This document shows, piece by piece, positions 41,590-51,925 of a DNA stretch of 64,000 bases. The translations under genes and the position numbers were made by a program. The DNA lies in contig KZ627151.1 in the NCBI GenBank assembly GCA_002917775.1, positions 322,607 to 386,606 on the forward strand, given 5' to 3'. The stretch is from Glaciozyma antarctica PI12 (taxonomy: Eukaryota; Basidiomycota; Microbotryomycetes; Kriegeriales; Camptobasidiaceae). The number at the start of each line of letters is the position of its first letter. The first letter of the stretch is position 1. The notes below the pieces were generated by a model that saw only the letters and a program-made list of their open reading frames with translations, was not told the origin of the DNA and searched no databases.

Positions 41590-43275
41590 TAGAGAGTGGA
41601 CGAAGCGCTTCAGTCTCTCTCTCTCAAGTCCGCGGACAAAGCTTCTCCCACCGCTGCTCTACGATGCGAATGCCGAATACGAATGCACGAAAACGGGATG
41701 CGAAGCTCTAATCACGCTGTAGTCAAACGCTTTCCCCCAACCCCAGCCTCTTCAACCACGACGACCATAATCCTCCTGACGACCTCCTCCCCAACTCCCA
41801 TCTCCCTCGCCATCTCCCTCACCTCACCACATCCTCATCGACCGTCTTCTTCGGCGAAGGAACGAAGCCCCTTCGAATCCCGGAGGTCTGGCGCGTAGGA
41901 GTCGAAGGGATCTGGTTCGAGGTCAAAGGGAGCTGCGAAAGGAAGCGAGGCGAAAAGGTGGTGCGATCGAGGGTCGGGGAACGAAGGTCGTTCAGCGAAA
42001 GAGAGTGGATCTGGATTCGAGCTTTCTAGTGAGGGCCGCGAGAGGAACGCACGGAATCCGGGAGGTCGTCGATCGCGCCGGCAAGGAGCTTGTTTTTCTG
42101 GGCCGAGCGGAATCCTAGGCGTGAAGGAGAGTTAGTGACTGTCGAAGAGGTCGCGAGACGTTAAGAACGTACCAGGGCANNNNNNNNNNNNNNNNNNNNN
42201 NNNNNNNNNNNNNNNNNNNNNNNNNNNNNNNNNNNNNNNNNNNNNNNNNNNNNNNNNNNNNNNNNNNNNNNNNNNNNNNNNNNNNNNNNNNNNNNNNNNN
42301 NNNNNNNNNNNNNNNNNNNNNNNNNNNNNNNNNNNNNNNNNNNNNNNNNNNNNNNNNNNNNNNNNNNNNNNNNNNNNNNNNNNNNNNNNNNNNNNNNNNN
42401 NNNNNNNNNNNNNNNNNNNNNNNNNNNNNNNNNNNNNNNNNNNNNNNNNNNNNNNNNNNNNNNNNNNNNNNNNNNNNNNNNNNNNNNNNNNNNNNNNNNN
42501 NNNNNNNNNNNNNNNNNNNNNNNNNNNNNNNNNNNNNNNNNNNNNNNNNNNNNNNNNNNNNNNNNNNNNNNNNNNNNNNNNNNNNNNNNNNNNNNNNNNN
42601 NNNNNNNNNNNNNNNNNNNNNNNNNNNNNNNNNNNNNNNNNNNNNNNNNNNNNNNNNNNNNNNNNNNNNNNNNNNNNNNNNNNNNNNNNNNNNNNNNNNN
42701 NNNNNNNNNNNNNNNNNNNNNNNNNNNNNNNNNNNNNNNNNNNNNNNNNNNNNNNNNNNNNNNNNNNNNNNNNNNNNNNNNNNNNNNNNNNNNNNNNNNN
42801 NNNNNNNNNNNNNNNNNNNNNNNNNNNNNNNNNNNNNNNNNNNNNNNNNNNNNNNNNNNNNNNNNNNNNNNNNNNNNNNNNNNNNNNNNNNNNNNNNNNN
42901 NNNNNNNNNNNNNNNNNNNNNNNNNNNNNNNNNNNNNNNNNNNNNNNNNNNNNNNNNNNNNNNNNNNNNNNNNNNNNNNNNNNNNNNNNNCGATCTCGCG
43001 CCACCGCGCTTCCAGAGCTGCTGCCTGTACGTTCCGATGGGACTACTCGGAGGGGTTGAAGAGACCGCTTGCTTCGAGTAGCTCTGCATCTTGAAGAGTT
43101 GAGCTGGCGTGGGTGGCGTTGTCGGACAGGCGCCGGCTTCCGAGTTGAGAGGTCTTAAGAGTGGTGGTGTGAGCTGATGGAGGTGGAGAGAGGTTTCGAG
43201 ACGAGAGGTGCGGTGAAGGAGTGGTGAGAAGGAAGACGAGGAGAGGAACCTTTCGAGCTCTTGTCCGGACTCCGC
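41590..43275 (-). pseudogene. Broken inverted copy of the RING/RRM gene
   Basis: This segment repeats 27.36-30.2 kb in opposite orientation. The 5' part (43275 back to 42991) matches 27365-27690, including the ATG and MQSYSKQAVSSTPPSS. The 3' part (42179 back to about 41950) matches 29586-29840 with no substitutions seen but several short deletions. The last part (41950 back to 41590) matches 29840-30195 at only about 80 percent, including the C-terminus and 3' flank. The middle is an 811-base gap. In the divergent end the frame is lost before the usual C-terminus, so it is unlikely to make the full protein. It could be a real inverted paralogue partly homogenised by gene conversion, or a misassembled allele. 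Confidence 0.8.
42180..42990. other. Assembly gap (811 N)
   Basis: Undetermined bases inside the inverted copy. The equivalent interval in the other copy is about 1.9 kb, so the gap length is probably an estimate, or the copy is internally deleted. Confidence 0.99.
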
Positions 43276-43399
43276 TCGTTGCGAATCTCCAGATCAGGCC
43301 TCGGATTCGTACTCAAGTACTCCAGTATATTTAGTTACTCAGAAGTCTTCCTTGACAGGAAGACGCTTTACTCCCAAGTTCCCTATCCTCCTCTTCGCT

Positions 43400-43787
43400 C
43401 TAGCGAGAACTCGTCCTGCTCGCCACCAAGCGCAGAAGTGCGCTCTCCCCACTCTTCATCGTCCTCGTCGTTCTACGGAAGCCACACCCCCTCTTCCCTT
43501 CATCGTGCCTCGAGCTCAAAGAGCTGGAGCCGGCTGATAGACGTTGCGGCAACGCATAGCTCGACGACGGGTGGGAGGAAAGGGTACGAAGGGGATCAGC
43601 GGACTGTGAGCTCGAACGGGGCGGCATTGAGTCGAAAGCCGCCTCCTGAAAGCCGGAGGAAGTCCTCAGCGTAAATCGCTTCGAGGCAGAGGAGCTCTTC
43701 CGCAGTGGTGTCGGCGAGCCTTGAGAGCGTCGCGCTCGAGAGGACGGCGTCCTGAGCTGGCGTGGCGGGTCTGATGACGAGCAGCAT
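43400..43787 (-). CDS. RWD-domain protein fragment (small or truncated)
   Basis: Starts MLLVIRPATPAQDAVLSSAT at 43785-43787 and reads LSRLADTTAEELLCLEAIYA, EDFLRLSGGGFRLNAAPFEL. E-E-L-x-x-L-E-A-I-Y is the hallmark start of an RWD domain (as in Gir2, Impact and Gcn2). The frame stops at 43596. Another frame (PLRTLSSHPSSSYALPQRLS, TMKSGESALLRLVASRTSSR) runs on to 43400, so an intron or a frame change may join them. The complete RWD core (Y-P-x-x-x-P) is not seen. It abuts the inverted duplication, so the rest of the gene may have been lost at that boundary. Function unknown. Confidence 0.5.
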
Positions 43788-43929
43788 GGCGCGGAAGGGA
43801 AGAGAGAGGGGAGACCACGGAAAGCGCGGACTGAGCGAAAAGAGGGACTGGCGCACTCATATTTGTGTTTCGACTGGGAATCTCCTTGATTCCAGGCTTA
43901 CAGAGGCTGTCGCGTACAGATGGGGGGGA
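43788..43929. other. Short spacer between two minus-strand genes
   Basis: 142 bp holding the MTR4 3' end and the promoter of the RWD fragment. Confidence 0.35.
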
Positions 43930-46900
43930 TCAAAGGTACTGGATGAGAGACAGACGTTAGCTGCGAGCGATTTAGGATACAGCGTCACAACTCACCAAAC
44001 TCGCTGCGAACGCGACGGAAGATTGTCGTTCCAGGCACTTGAGCGAATCGTTGAATTTTTGCTCGAGCTCCTCCGAACCAATAGCTCGTGCGGCTGCGAG
44101 AGAAGGGAGGATGTTAGCGAGGATCGGGGACTGCAGCAATGCGACGTACCCATCGACATCTGGCGAATCAACTCTTGTAATCGGCGGAAGACGCGAATAA
44201 GAGATCCCTCGAACACGTCCGTCATCTGCGAGCGAGACAAGAGAAAGTCAGCTTTGCCAGAAGCGGTGAACGAGACGAGCCCACCTTGCAAATCTCCGAG
44301 AACTTGGCGCCGTTACACCAGCTGTAAACGGCGTCCATGAGCTCCGGCTTGAACGACGCGACGTACTCCTCTGCGCAAATCACGGCCGAGTTAGCGAGGA
44401 GCTCGACGAGGTCGAGAAATAAGCGCACCCTCCACCAACGGCAGCTTGGACTCGATTGAGATCTTGGCGATCCGTCGAGCAGCCTCTTGCATCACGCGCA
44501 ACGGTCCAGCGAGCTCGTCCTTGAGCTTGCTCGTCTGCTCGCTCTGCAATCCAACGTGTCAGCATCCGCAGCACTCGAGAGAGCACAAGGACGTACCTTC
44601 TCATCGAACACGAAGCAACTGAGCAGCGCCGCGCACTGCTCGGGCGTAAGGTCGTTGAACACGCCGTTAAAGATCATCTCCGTGAGAAGCAGTTCGTCGC
44701 CTGAACTGATCTCGCACGCCACACGTCCCTTCTGCTCGACGACGTCCTCGGTCGTTGCGAACCCGAGTCGACGGAGCGCACGCTTGCGGCACTTGAGCTC
44801 ATCGAGGTGCATGACGCTGTGCGCCGCCTGGATCTTCTTCTTGACGGTGCGGATCTTGGTCTGGACTTCTTGCTTCGAGGCGTACTGGTCGTAGAGGGCG
44901 GGGAGCTTGGGGTCGTTGTGGAGAGCGTTGGCGAGAAGGCGGGATTCGAGGATCTCGATTTTCTGCACGCGTCTTCGTCAGCAGCGGTCCGGTGAAGGGA
45001 GGCGAGAACGACGCGACGCACGCGGAGGAGCTTCTTGAACGCATCGTCGACAATACCCATGTTCTCGACAGGGTCGAGAAGAGCAATCCCATCGGGGAAC
45101 CTTCGTCGCACCTCCTGCACGCTCTTGAGCGCCTGCTGCCGCGCCTCCGGGGGCTTGAGGTCCTTGGCAAGGAAGATACGGATGTGGCTGATTCCGTCGA
45201 GAGTGGCGAGGAGGACGGGGACGACGGCGAACTCGCCTTCCTCGCCAGGAGGGCACGGACGAATGCCGGTCGCGGCGGCGGGAGGACCCTTCTTCTGAAT
45301 TGACGGAGCGGTACCGGAGGCGCAGTGGAGGAGGACGTCGACGATGTACTGGCTTTGAGGAGCTTCGGTCGCGGGGAGAGGCTTGCCCTGCGAGAGACGA
45401 ACGCGTGAGTTCGGTACGCTCTCAGCGGTAAGAAGTGGACGAACCTTGATGCCGAGACGCTTCTGGTAGTTGACGACGCAACCCCAGCCGAAATCGAGAT
45501 CGTCGTGCTTGACGCGAACAAGTCGACCGGGCTGGAGGAAGGGGAGGGCGTAGGTAGGATGGTTGAGGACGTCGCGGAGATCCTTGTTGAGGATGTCGAG
45601 CTGCTGGCGAAGCTCGTAGTAGTCGGCGATGTTCTCCTCGTCGGGAATAACGAGGCCGGCCTTGACGAGGTCGAGTTCGCGAAGTTCTGCCGAGTGAAAG
45701 GGTCAGCGTGCAGTTCGATGGCCGCGAAACGAGCACGACTGACCATCCTCGAGCTGGGGTACGCTCGCGGTGTTCTGGAACTGGTAAAAGCACCGCTCGA
45801 GCATGTACTCAGGCGTCAACCCCTCGACCCTCATCAGGTTCAGAATCATGTTGTAGCCGAGGTGGAACGCCGAGTCGAGTCGATCCGCTTCTCCCTTGAC
45901 CATGTTCTTCGCCGCCGCCGGCTCGAGCTTCTCGTCCGTCATCATGATAACGATTCCGCGGTCGTCGAGTCCTCGACGTCCTGCTCGTCCCGACATCTGG
46001 ATGTACTCGCCCGAGGAGAGGTTGCGGAAGTCGCGTCCGTCGAACTTGCGCACGGTGGTGAAGACGACCGTCTTGGCGGGCATGTTGAGTCCGATCGAGA
46101 ACGTTTCGGTGGCGAAGAGGACCTTGATGAGGCCTTCTTGGAAAAGAATCTCGATGACCTCCTTAAGGATGGGAAGGAGTCCTCCGTGATGAATCCCGAT
46201 ACCGCGCTTGAGGAGAGGGAGAATGTGCTCGATCTGAGGGAGGGTGCGGTCGTCGTCCGAAAGGTTCGAGATGGCGTTGGTGAAGACGTTCGTCACCATG
46301 TCCCGCTCCTCGTCCGTGTTGAACTCGAGCTTGGACATCTGGAGAGCGAGTCCTTCGCACTCGCGCTTGGAGAAGGCGAAGACGATGACGGGGTTGTAGT
46401 TCTTGACCATGATCATCTTTACGATCTTGTAGATGTCCGACGGGCCTGCGAAGCGCACGAGGTCAGCAGGTAGTCGTCGCAAGACGCTTTCGAGGACGCA
46501 CCCTTCGTTCCTCCTTTCTTCGTCTGTCCCTTCCTCCCCTTTCCGCCGGTCGAACTCGCCGGGTCCTCGCCCTTGCCCTCCGTCAACGCTCCCATCGCCT
46601 TCTGAAAGTTGTCCTCCCTGAACGCTCCCTTCTCATCGACGACGAGGTGAATGCCGTCGCCGCCGGCAGGGAAGAGGTAGTGCTGAAGAGGAGTGGGTCG
46701 GAAGTCGGTGTAGACGACGTGGCAGGGCTGCGAGTGCGTCGTGCAGATCCACTCGGCGAACTCCATCGCGTTGGGGATCGTGGCGGAGAGGAAGACGTAG
46801 TGGACCTTGTGAGGCAGGAGGATGATGGCATGATGTCAGACGACTCCGCGTTCTGCAAAAGAAAGAGTTAGCGCAGTGTGCGCCAGCTGGAGAGAAAGGC

Positions 46901-48032
46901 GCCGCACCCTTGTCGCGCATGTAGTGAATCTCGTCGAAGATGACCCAGGCGACTTCGCGCATGATCTCGGAGCCGCGGTAGAGCATCGAACGCAGAATCT
47001 AGCAACGAAGCGATCAGCAAAGGAACGAACGAGTGTTCTCAAGCTTCGCAAGAGCTCACCTCGGTCGTCATGACCAAACAACTGGCCGTCGGGTTGATAG
47101 TGACATCTCCCGTCATCAATCCAACGTCTCCAAACTCGGCGAGCATCTCCCTGTACTTCTGGTTCGACAGAGCCTGCATGCCCAGGATCAGCTCGCTCCT
47201 CTCTTTCCCACCTCTCCCACTCACCTTGATCGGACTCGTGTACACGACCCTCATCCCTCCCTTCAGGCACTGCGCGATGGCGTACTCGGCGACGACCGTC
47301 TTTCCAGCACTCGTGTGAGCACTGACGAGGACCGACTCGTTGCGCTCGATGGACGCGATAGAGACTTTTTGGAAAGGATCAAGTTCGAAGGGGTAGGTAC
47401 GGGCGGGTTCGGCGAGCGGAACGTGCGAGGCGATGGGAATGTAGGGGTAATGAGGGGGAAGGGCGACTTGGTGGCGGACCTGCGAGGAAGGAGGTCAGCG
47501 AGAGGTCTGGGGCAAGGAACGCTGCGTGAGGTGACGGAGTGGCAATTTGAGCACCGCCCGCTCGCTGTCCAGGGTTTCGAGCCTGCTGAAGGAACGCTCC
47601 GCACAGTCCTTTGACGAGAGCAAGCTCTTTCATCTGCACCAGCAGGAGAGGCAACCGCTCCCGCCTTGAACGCCAGCTCTCGCGAAGCACCATCCGCCCA
47701 GCTCCAGCGACGCCAGGCTAGCCATACCCCGTAGCTCCGTTGACTGCACTCACCTGGTGGCTCAGGATCAGCCCCTCTGGCTCCCCTCCTCCAAGTCCAA
47801 CACTCCCAGGGACACTCGTCTTCGCCTCCGTCTCAAACTCGTCGGTGTCCACAAATTTCTTCGCCGGCTCAGCGGACAAGGCTGCAGCTTCCTCCTCTGC
47901 GAGACGAGCCTTCTTGGCGCTCTCGGTGGCGGCGGGCGTGGGAGGAGAGATCTGGCGCTTTTTCGGAGTGGGAAGGGTTGGAGTCGACGCCGAGGGGTTG
48001 GCGAACGAGGCGAAGAGAGGGTCGGAGGACAT
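43930..48032 (-). CDS. MTR4: Nuclear exosome RNA helicase Mtr4, with a disrupted motif
   Basis: Ski2-like DEIH-box helicase that feeds RNA to the nuclear exosome within TRAMP. Start [20 protein letters not shown] at 48030-48032. RecA1 has [20 protein letters not shown], Walker [61 protein letters not shown] and DEIH in [13 protein letters not shown]. RecA2 has [60 protein letters not shown] and [20 protein letters not shown]. The arch/KOW domain has [20 protein letters not shown]. The C-terminus ends FAASLYL, like yeast Mtr4 AASLYL, joined across an intron. Directly after DEIHYMRDK the conserved RGVVWEEAIILLP reads RGVV[12 protein letters not shown] at 46830-46838. About ten exons. Confidence 0.93.
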
Positions 48033-48173
48033 GGTGAGAGGTGTCCCTCCAGGCGTAGTCGGATCTGAGTTGCTGCTGTCCCAAAGTCGAGAGCGTGGCT
48101 TGAGGAGAAGAGAGCGAGGAGAAGAAAACATCGCGAGGACCTTCTTCCTCTTCAACTCCCTGCACGCCCAGTC
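48033..48173. promoter_or_regulatory. Divergent promoter, MTR4 / RPP1
   Basis: 141 bp between the start codons of two RNA-processing genes; by position a shared bidirectional promoter. Confidence 0.45.
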
Positions 48174-49462
48174 ATGCACGGCTATATCGACTCGTTCCCA
48201 GTCCCAGTACACCTTCCTACTTCGGCTATCCCAACCAAGAGCAAGGGGAAAGGGAAGGAGACCGGCGCTCCTAAGCTCGAGCCGTACGATGTTGTTGCGA
48301 GCTGGACTGCTCAGGAGCGCGAAGACGTAGAACGCAAGGTCGCGATGGCTGCTCTCCGTGCGTATCCACAGTTTAACGGGGAGGGGTGGAGCTAACGCGG
48401 TCTTCGCACCGCAGTTGGCTACTCCACCGTCGTTCTCACCATCCCCATCCTCCCGACTACCAACCCCTCCATCCTCGCCTTCCCGACTCCCCTCTTCCCT
48501 TCCATCGACCCCCGCACCGCTCCAGCAGGAACAGAAGGTCTCGTCCTGCAGCTCTGGAAGATCTGCGTGACAAACTACAGCGAGGAAGCGATCAAGAGCG
48601 CCGCCGTCAAAGGCTTCCACGGCTTCGTGCGTTCCTCTTCCTCCAGCGCATGTGATCCAGCTGAACCCCGGGTGTACAGTCCAACACCACCTCTGCTCTC
48701 ATCCCACCCTCCACCACCCTCCTCTCAGCCATCCCCACCTCCCTCGCCGCCTTCTCCCACACCTGCCTCTCCCTCTCCCCTCCCTCGCTCTACTCCCCAA
48801 CCCTAATCACTCTCGACCCCTCACTCTTTCCACGCCTTCCCTTTCCTCTCAAACGTGGGCTGGTCAACACGATGCTTCGCGCGGGAATGATGTTTGAGAT
48901 TGTCGTGCGCGGAGTGGTGAGGCAGGATGATGGCGCGGGAGGAGGAGCGGGGAATAGGAGGAGGAATTGGATCGCGGGTGCAAGGGAAATTGTGCGAGCT
49001 ACGGGAGGGAAGAGCGTGGTGATTAGTAGTGGGGCGGAGAAGGCGGGGGAGATGAGGGGGTGGGAGGATCTCGTCAACCTGTGAGTGGTGTATCCTGCTG
49101 GATAGAGACGACAGAGCTGATTTGATGGTACGAGTAGGTGCAGCTTGATTGGGCTTACGCCAAGTCAGGCGAAGGACGCGTTAACGATCAACCCCCAACG
49201 AGCAATCCTGCGAGGGCGTGCGTCCTTCTCCTCGCGATCTTGCGAGACTCCCTCACGCTTTCTCCGCGCAGTGGCTATGCGTCAAACCTATCGCGGCGTG
49301 CTCTCAAACCCTACGCTCATCACGACGACGAGCGGCGAAAGCTCGGCACTTGCGAAGGACGGCGAGGAAGCCGTCGTTGGGGAGAAGCGGGTGGCGCCCG
49401 AGGGTGCAGATGAGGAGGAGGGGACGCAGAAGGGGAAGCGGCGCAAGGAAGGAAATTTGTAG
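48174..49462 (+). CDS. RPP1: RNase P/MRP subunit p30 (Rpp1)
   Basis: Protein subunit of RNase P and RNase MRP, for tRNA 5' processing and rRNA maturation. Start MHGYIDSFPVPVHLPTSAIP at 48174. Exons read PYDVVASWTAQEREDVERKV, GYSTVVLTIPILPTTNPSIL, GLVLQLWKICVTNYSEEAIK. Then comes the PHP-like barrel end: SLFPRLPFPLKRGLVNTMLR, AGMMFEIVVRGVVRQDDGAG (compare R-G-x-x-F-E-I), NWIAGAREIVRATGGKSVVI, SSGAEKAGEMRGWEDLVNLC (the S-S-G-A hallmark of p30), SLIGLTPSQAKDALTINPQR. It ends with a basic/acidic tail GTQKGKRRKEGNL at 49462. Four or five exons. The head-to-head arrangement with MTR4 pairs two RNA-maturation genes. Confidence 0.85.
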
Positions 49463-49636
49463 AGGTTGCAAGGGCCTGGTTGCGAAACTTGAGAGCGCGC
49501 CTTGGGTTCTCCCTCGCTCTCCTCTCGACTTGGTTGTCGTGATGGTAGTTAGATTGCGATGGTAAATAGTATGCTTAATGAGTGTCCTCCAGGCAAGGCC
49601 CACAATTATAGTCGTACATAATGGTGTGAAGGGAGT
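49463..49636. terminator. Convergent 3' region RPP1 / aspartic protease
   Basis: 174-bp convergent spacer; holds both transcript ends. Confidence 0.35.
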
Positions 49637-51445
49637 TCAATCGCGCGACGCAGCAAAGCCGACAGCGGGCTTCCCGGCGATCCCAGCATAGTTGTAGACG
49701 CTGCAGCATCCAATCAGTAACGAGCAAACAGAACTATTGGAAAGCACTCACGAGTACCACGACTTGAGGAACTCGTCGCCAACGATCGAAATGAGCTTGC
49801 CGTCCATGCCCCCGAAATCCCACCCGAGGATCCCGCCCGCGCACTGCGTCTTGGAGCCCGTCGCGAGGCCGATGTTGAGGTCGCGAGGGTCGATAGTGTA
49901 CTGCTTCGTGCTTCCGCCAAAAGTGAGGGCGACGTTGGGCTTGGACGAGCAGGGATAGCTCCAGATGGTGACTTCGCTGTCGCTGTCGGCCTTGCTGATC
50001 TTCGCTCCGGGGATTTGAGAGTACTGTGCATTCGGAAAGCGTCAGCAGGCGTTGAGGGAGCTGGAAAAAAAGCCGCACAATCCTCGCAGCCATCTTCGTT
50101 GGAATGTAGATCTGGAGAAGGGCGTCGTCAGCGGAATCCTTCGCGCAAAAGGGGAGCCGACTCACGAGGCTCGTTCCCGTGTCAATAGCAGCGCCTACGG
50201 ATGACACGGTCGCCTTGCCATCGACCGCCCAGCCCGTCATCTTGACCTTCCACTGTGAACGAGTGCGCGGTCAGTATTGTCGCGAAGAGAGAGTCGGGCG
50301 GAGCTTACGTGGTCAGCACTCGTAACGGGAGTGTAGGTGATGTTGCCGGTGTAGTGCTTCGCATTGACTGCGCCGATGGAGAGCTGAGACCCTGCGAGCC
50401 TGCCCCTCGAGAGGTAGAAGGCGAATAGGTTCGCCTTGAGCCGCTTCGCAGCGACGAGGCGCTCAACAAAGTTTGGAGCACCGATCTGCACAAAGGTGAG
50501 CACGTTTCAAACGCAAGGATAAGCTTGCGAACCTGAGGGATGCTCTGGGAAGCGAGTCCCATGATGCCAACAACGGGTTGCGAAGTCGTGTCGCCCGCGT
50601 CCAAGACCGCACCTACAGTTAAAGGTCAGCTCAACCAGCAAAGGCGGTTGGGAGTAGGGATGTACCAAAACCCAGGTTCCTCACAGTGATTCCTGCCAGC
50701 GTGACCGTGTCGACGGCTTCGATTCCGAACGCGCTGCCGATGGCATCTTGCAAGCAAGGGTTAGTGCCTTTCCAGCGCTAAAGGTGACAGGACGCACATT
50801 TAATGTAGAAGGGTTCTCCATTGCTCTTGTACGTCGTCGACTTCTTCGGCTTGAAGAGTCCGCTGGCACCTGCGAGACGCGAACAAACGTCAGCTGGAGT
50901 TGATTGAACGTTCGTCTCAGCGCCTCACAAACTGTTTGGCAGATGACCGGGAGCCAAAAGTCGGCGCTGCGGTGTCAAAAGAGGTTGGGCAAGGAGAACA
51001 GGAGACAGAGCAAGGCAACAACGAACCTGCCAGTGTCGAAGATCACGCCGTGCTTCTGTGGCGGCGTACCTATCTGTAGACCTCCATAGTACTGCACACG
51101 AGTTCAGCTAAGCTCCTCCCACACCCTGTTCACACTCACCCCGATGTTGAGTGTCCCTTCGACCCAGTTGTACAGAGGTACCGACGGAGACACCTTCGGC
51201 AACGCTCTCGTCGTGAGCGTCCTGTTCCTCCCCGCACCGTACTTCCTCCGCAGCGTGGACGTCTCCGTACGCAGGAAGTCGAGGTTAACGGACCCGTCGG
51301 CGCGCTTGTACAGTTGTCGCTGCCCCGCGGTCGGATGCCCTTCGACGAGGACCGACTCCTGTCGTTCTGCGAGGAGGCGGTGGGAGGTAGAGGCGAGGGA
51401 GGCAGGGAGGAGAGTAGCGACCACGAAGAGGAGCCCCAGTAGCAT
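49637..51445 (-). CDS. Secreted aspartic protease (pepsin family A1)
   Basis: Extracellular or vacuolar pepsin-like endoprotease. Start at 51443-51445 gives the signal peptide MLLGLLFVVATLLPASLAS. A propeptide follows (RLLAERQESVLVEGHPTAGQ, NLDFLRTETSTLRRKYGAGR). The mature enzyme begins near YYGGLQIGTPPQKHGVIFDT, with the first catalytic motif FDTGSADFWLP. Next is AVLDAGDTTSQPVVGIMGLA, SQSIPQIGAPNFVERLVAAK, LFAFYLSRGRLAGSQLSIGA, and the second catalytic motif GAAIDTGTSLIYIPTKMAA. It ends LKSWYSVYNYAGIAGKPAVG, FAASRD at 49637. About nine exons. Extending to an upstream non-ATG codon was rejected. All landmarks are present. Confidence 0.9.
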
Positions 51446-51925
51446 CGAGGAGGGCGGTTGGAGGACGGAAAGAGACAAAAGTGTCCGGAAAGCGGGAGGC
51501 GTCCACGCCGCCGTGGACTTGGCGCGTGCGCTTTGGTCTTCTGCGGAGCTCTGGAGTTTGGCTGCACTTACAGGTTCCGAGGCAGTACACCAGGGCGTAA
51601 GAAAGTGCTTGAATCCTTAGGCAGAGACCAGAGATTCCATAAACGTCGCGGAAAGCGAAAAGCAAACAAGGAAAAGGAGCGAGGCAGCAGCGAGGTTGGG
51701 ACCGAGGCCTTGAAGACGAAATGCCTCCTCTGGCGCTCGTTCTGCAAGTGTATGGGCGGAAAGGAGAATGGCGGTTAAAGCAGATTTGAGCGGCACTCGA
51801 ATCCGACAAGAACCAAACGCGGTGGGAGCTGAAGCTCGCATAATTAAGTGCAGTGTGGGAGGGGAGAGGCTACACGGGGGGTTCAACATCTAGTACGTCG
51901 AAGGGAGTACACACGAAAGAGGACA
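51446..51925. other. Intergenic, protease promoter
   Basis: 480 bp between two minus-strand genes without a supported gene. It contains the protease promoter and the 3' end of the MBOAT gene. Confidence 0.4.

Noticed and set aside
45505-46473. A 322-codon open frame antisense to MTR4
   Set aside because: It is the mirror of the conserved helicase exon. High GC at third positions removes stops on the opposite strand, and it has no motif of its own.
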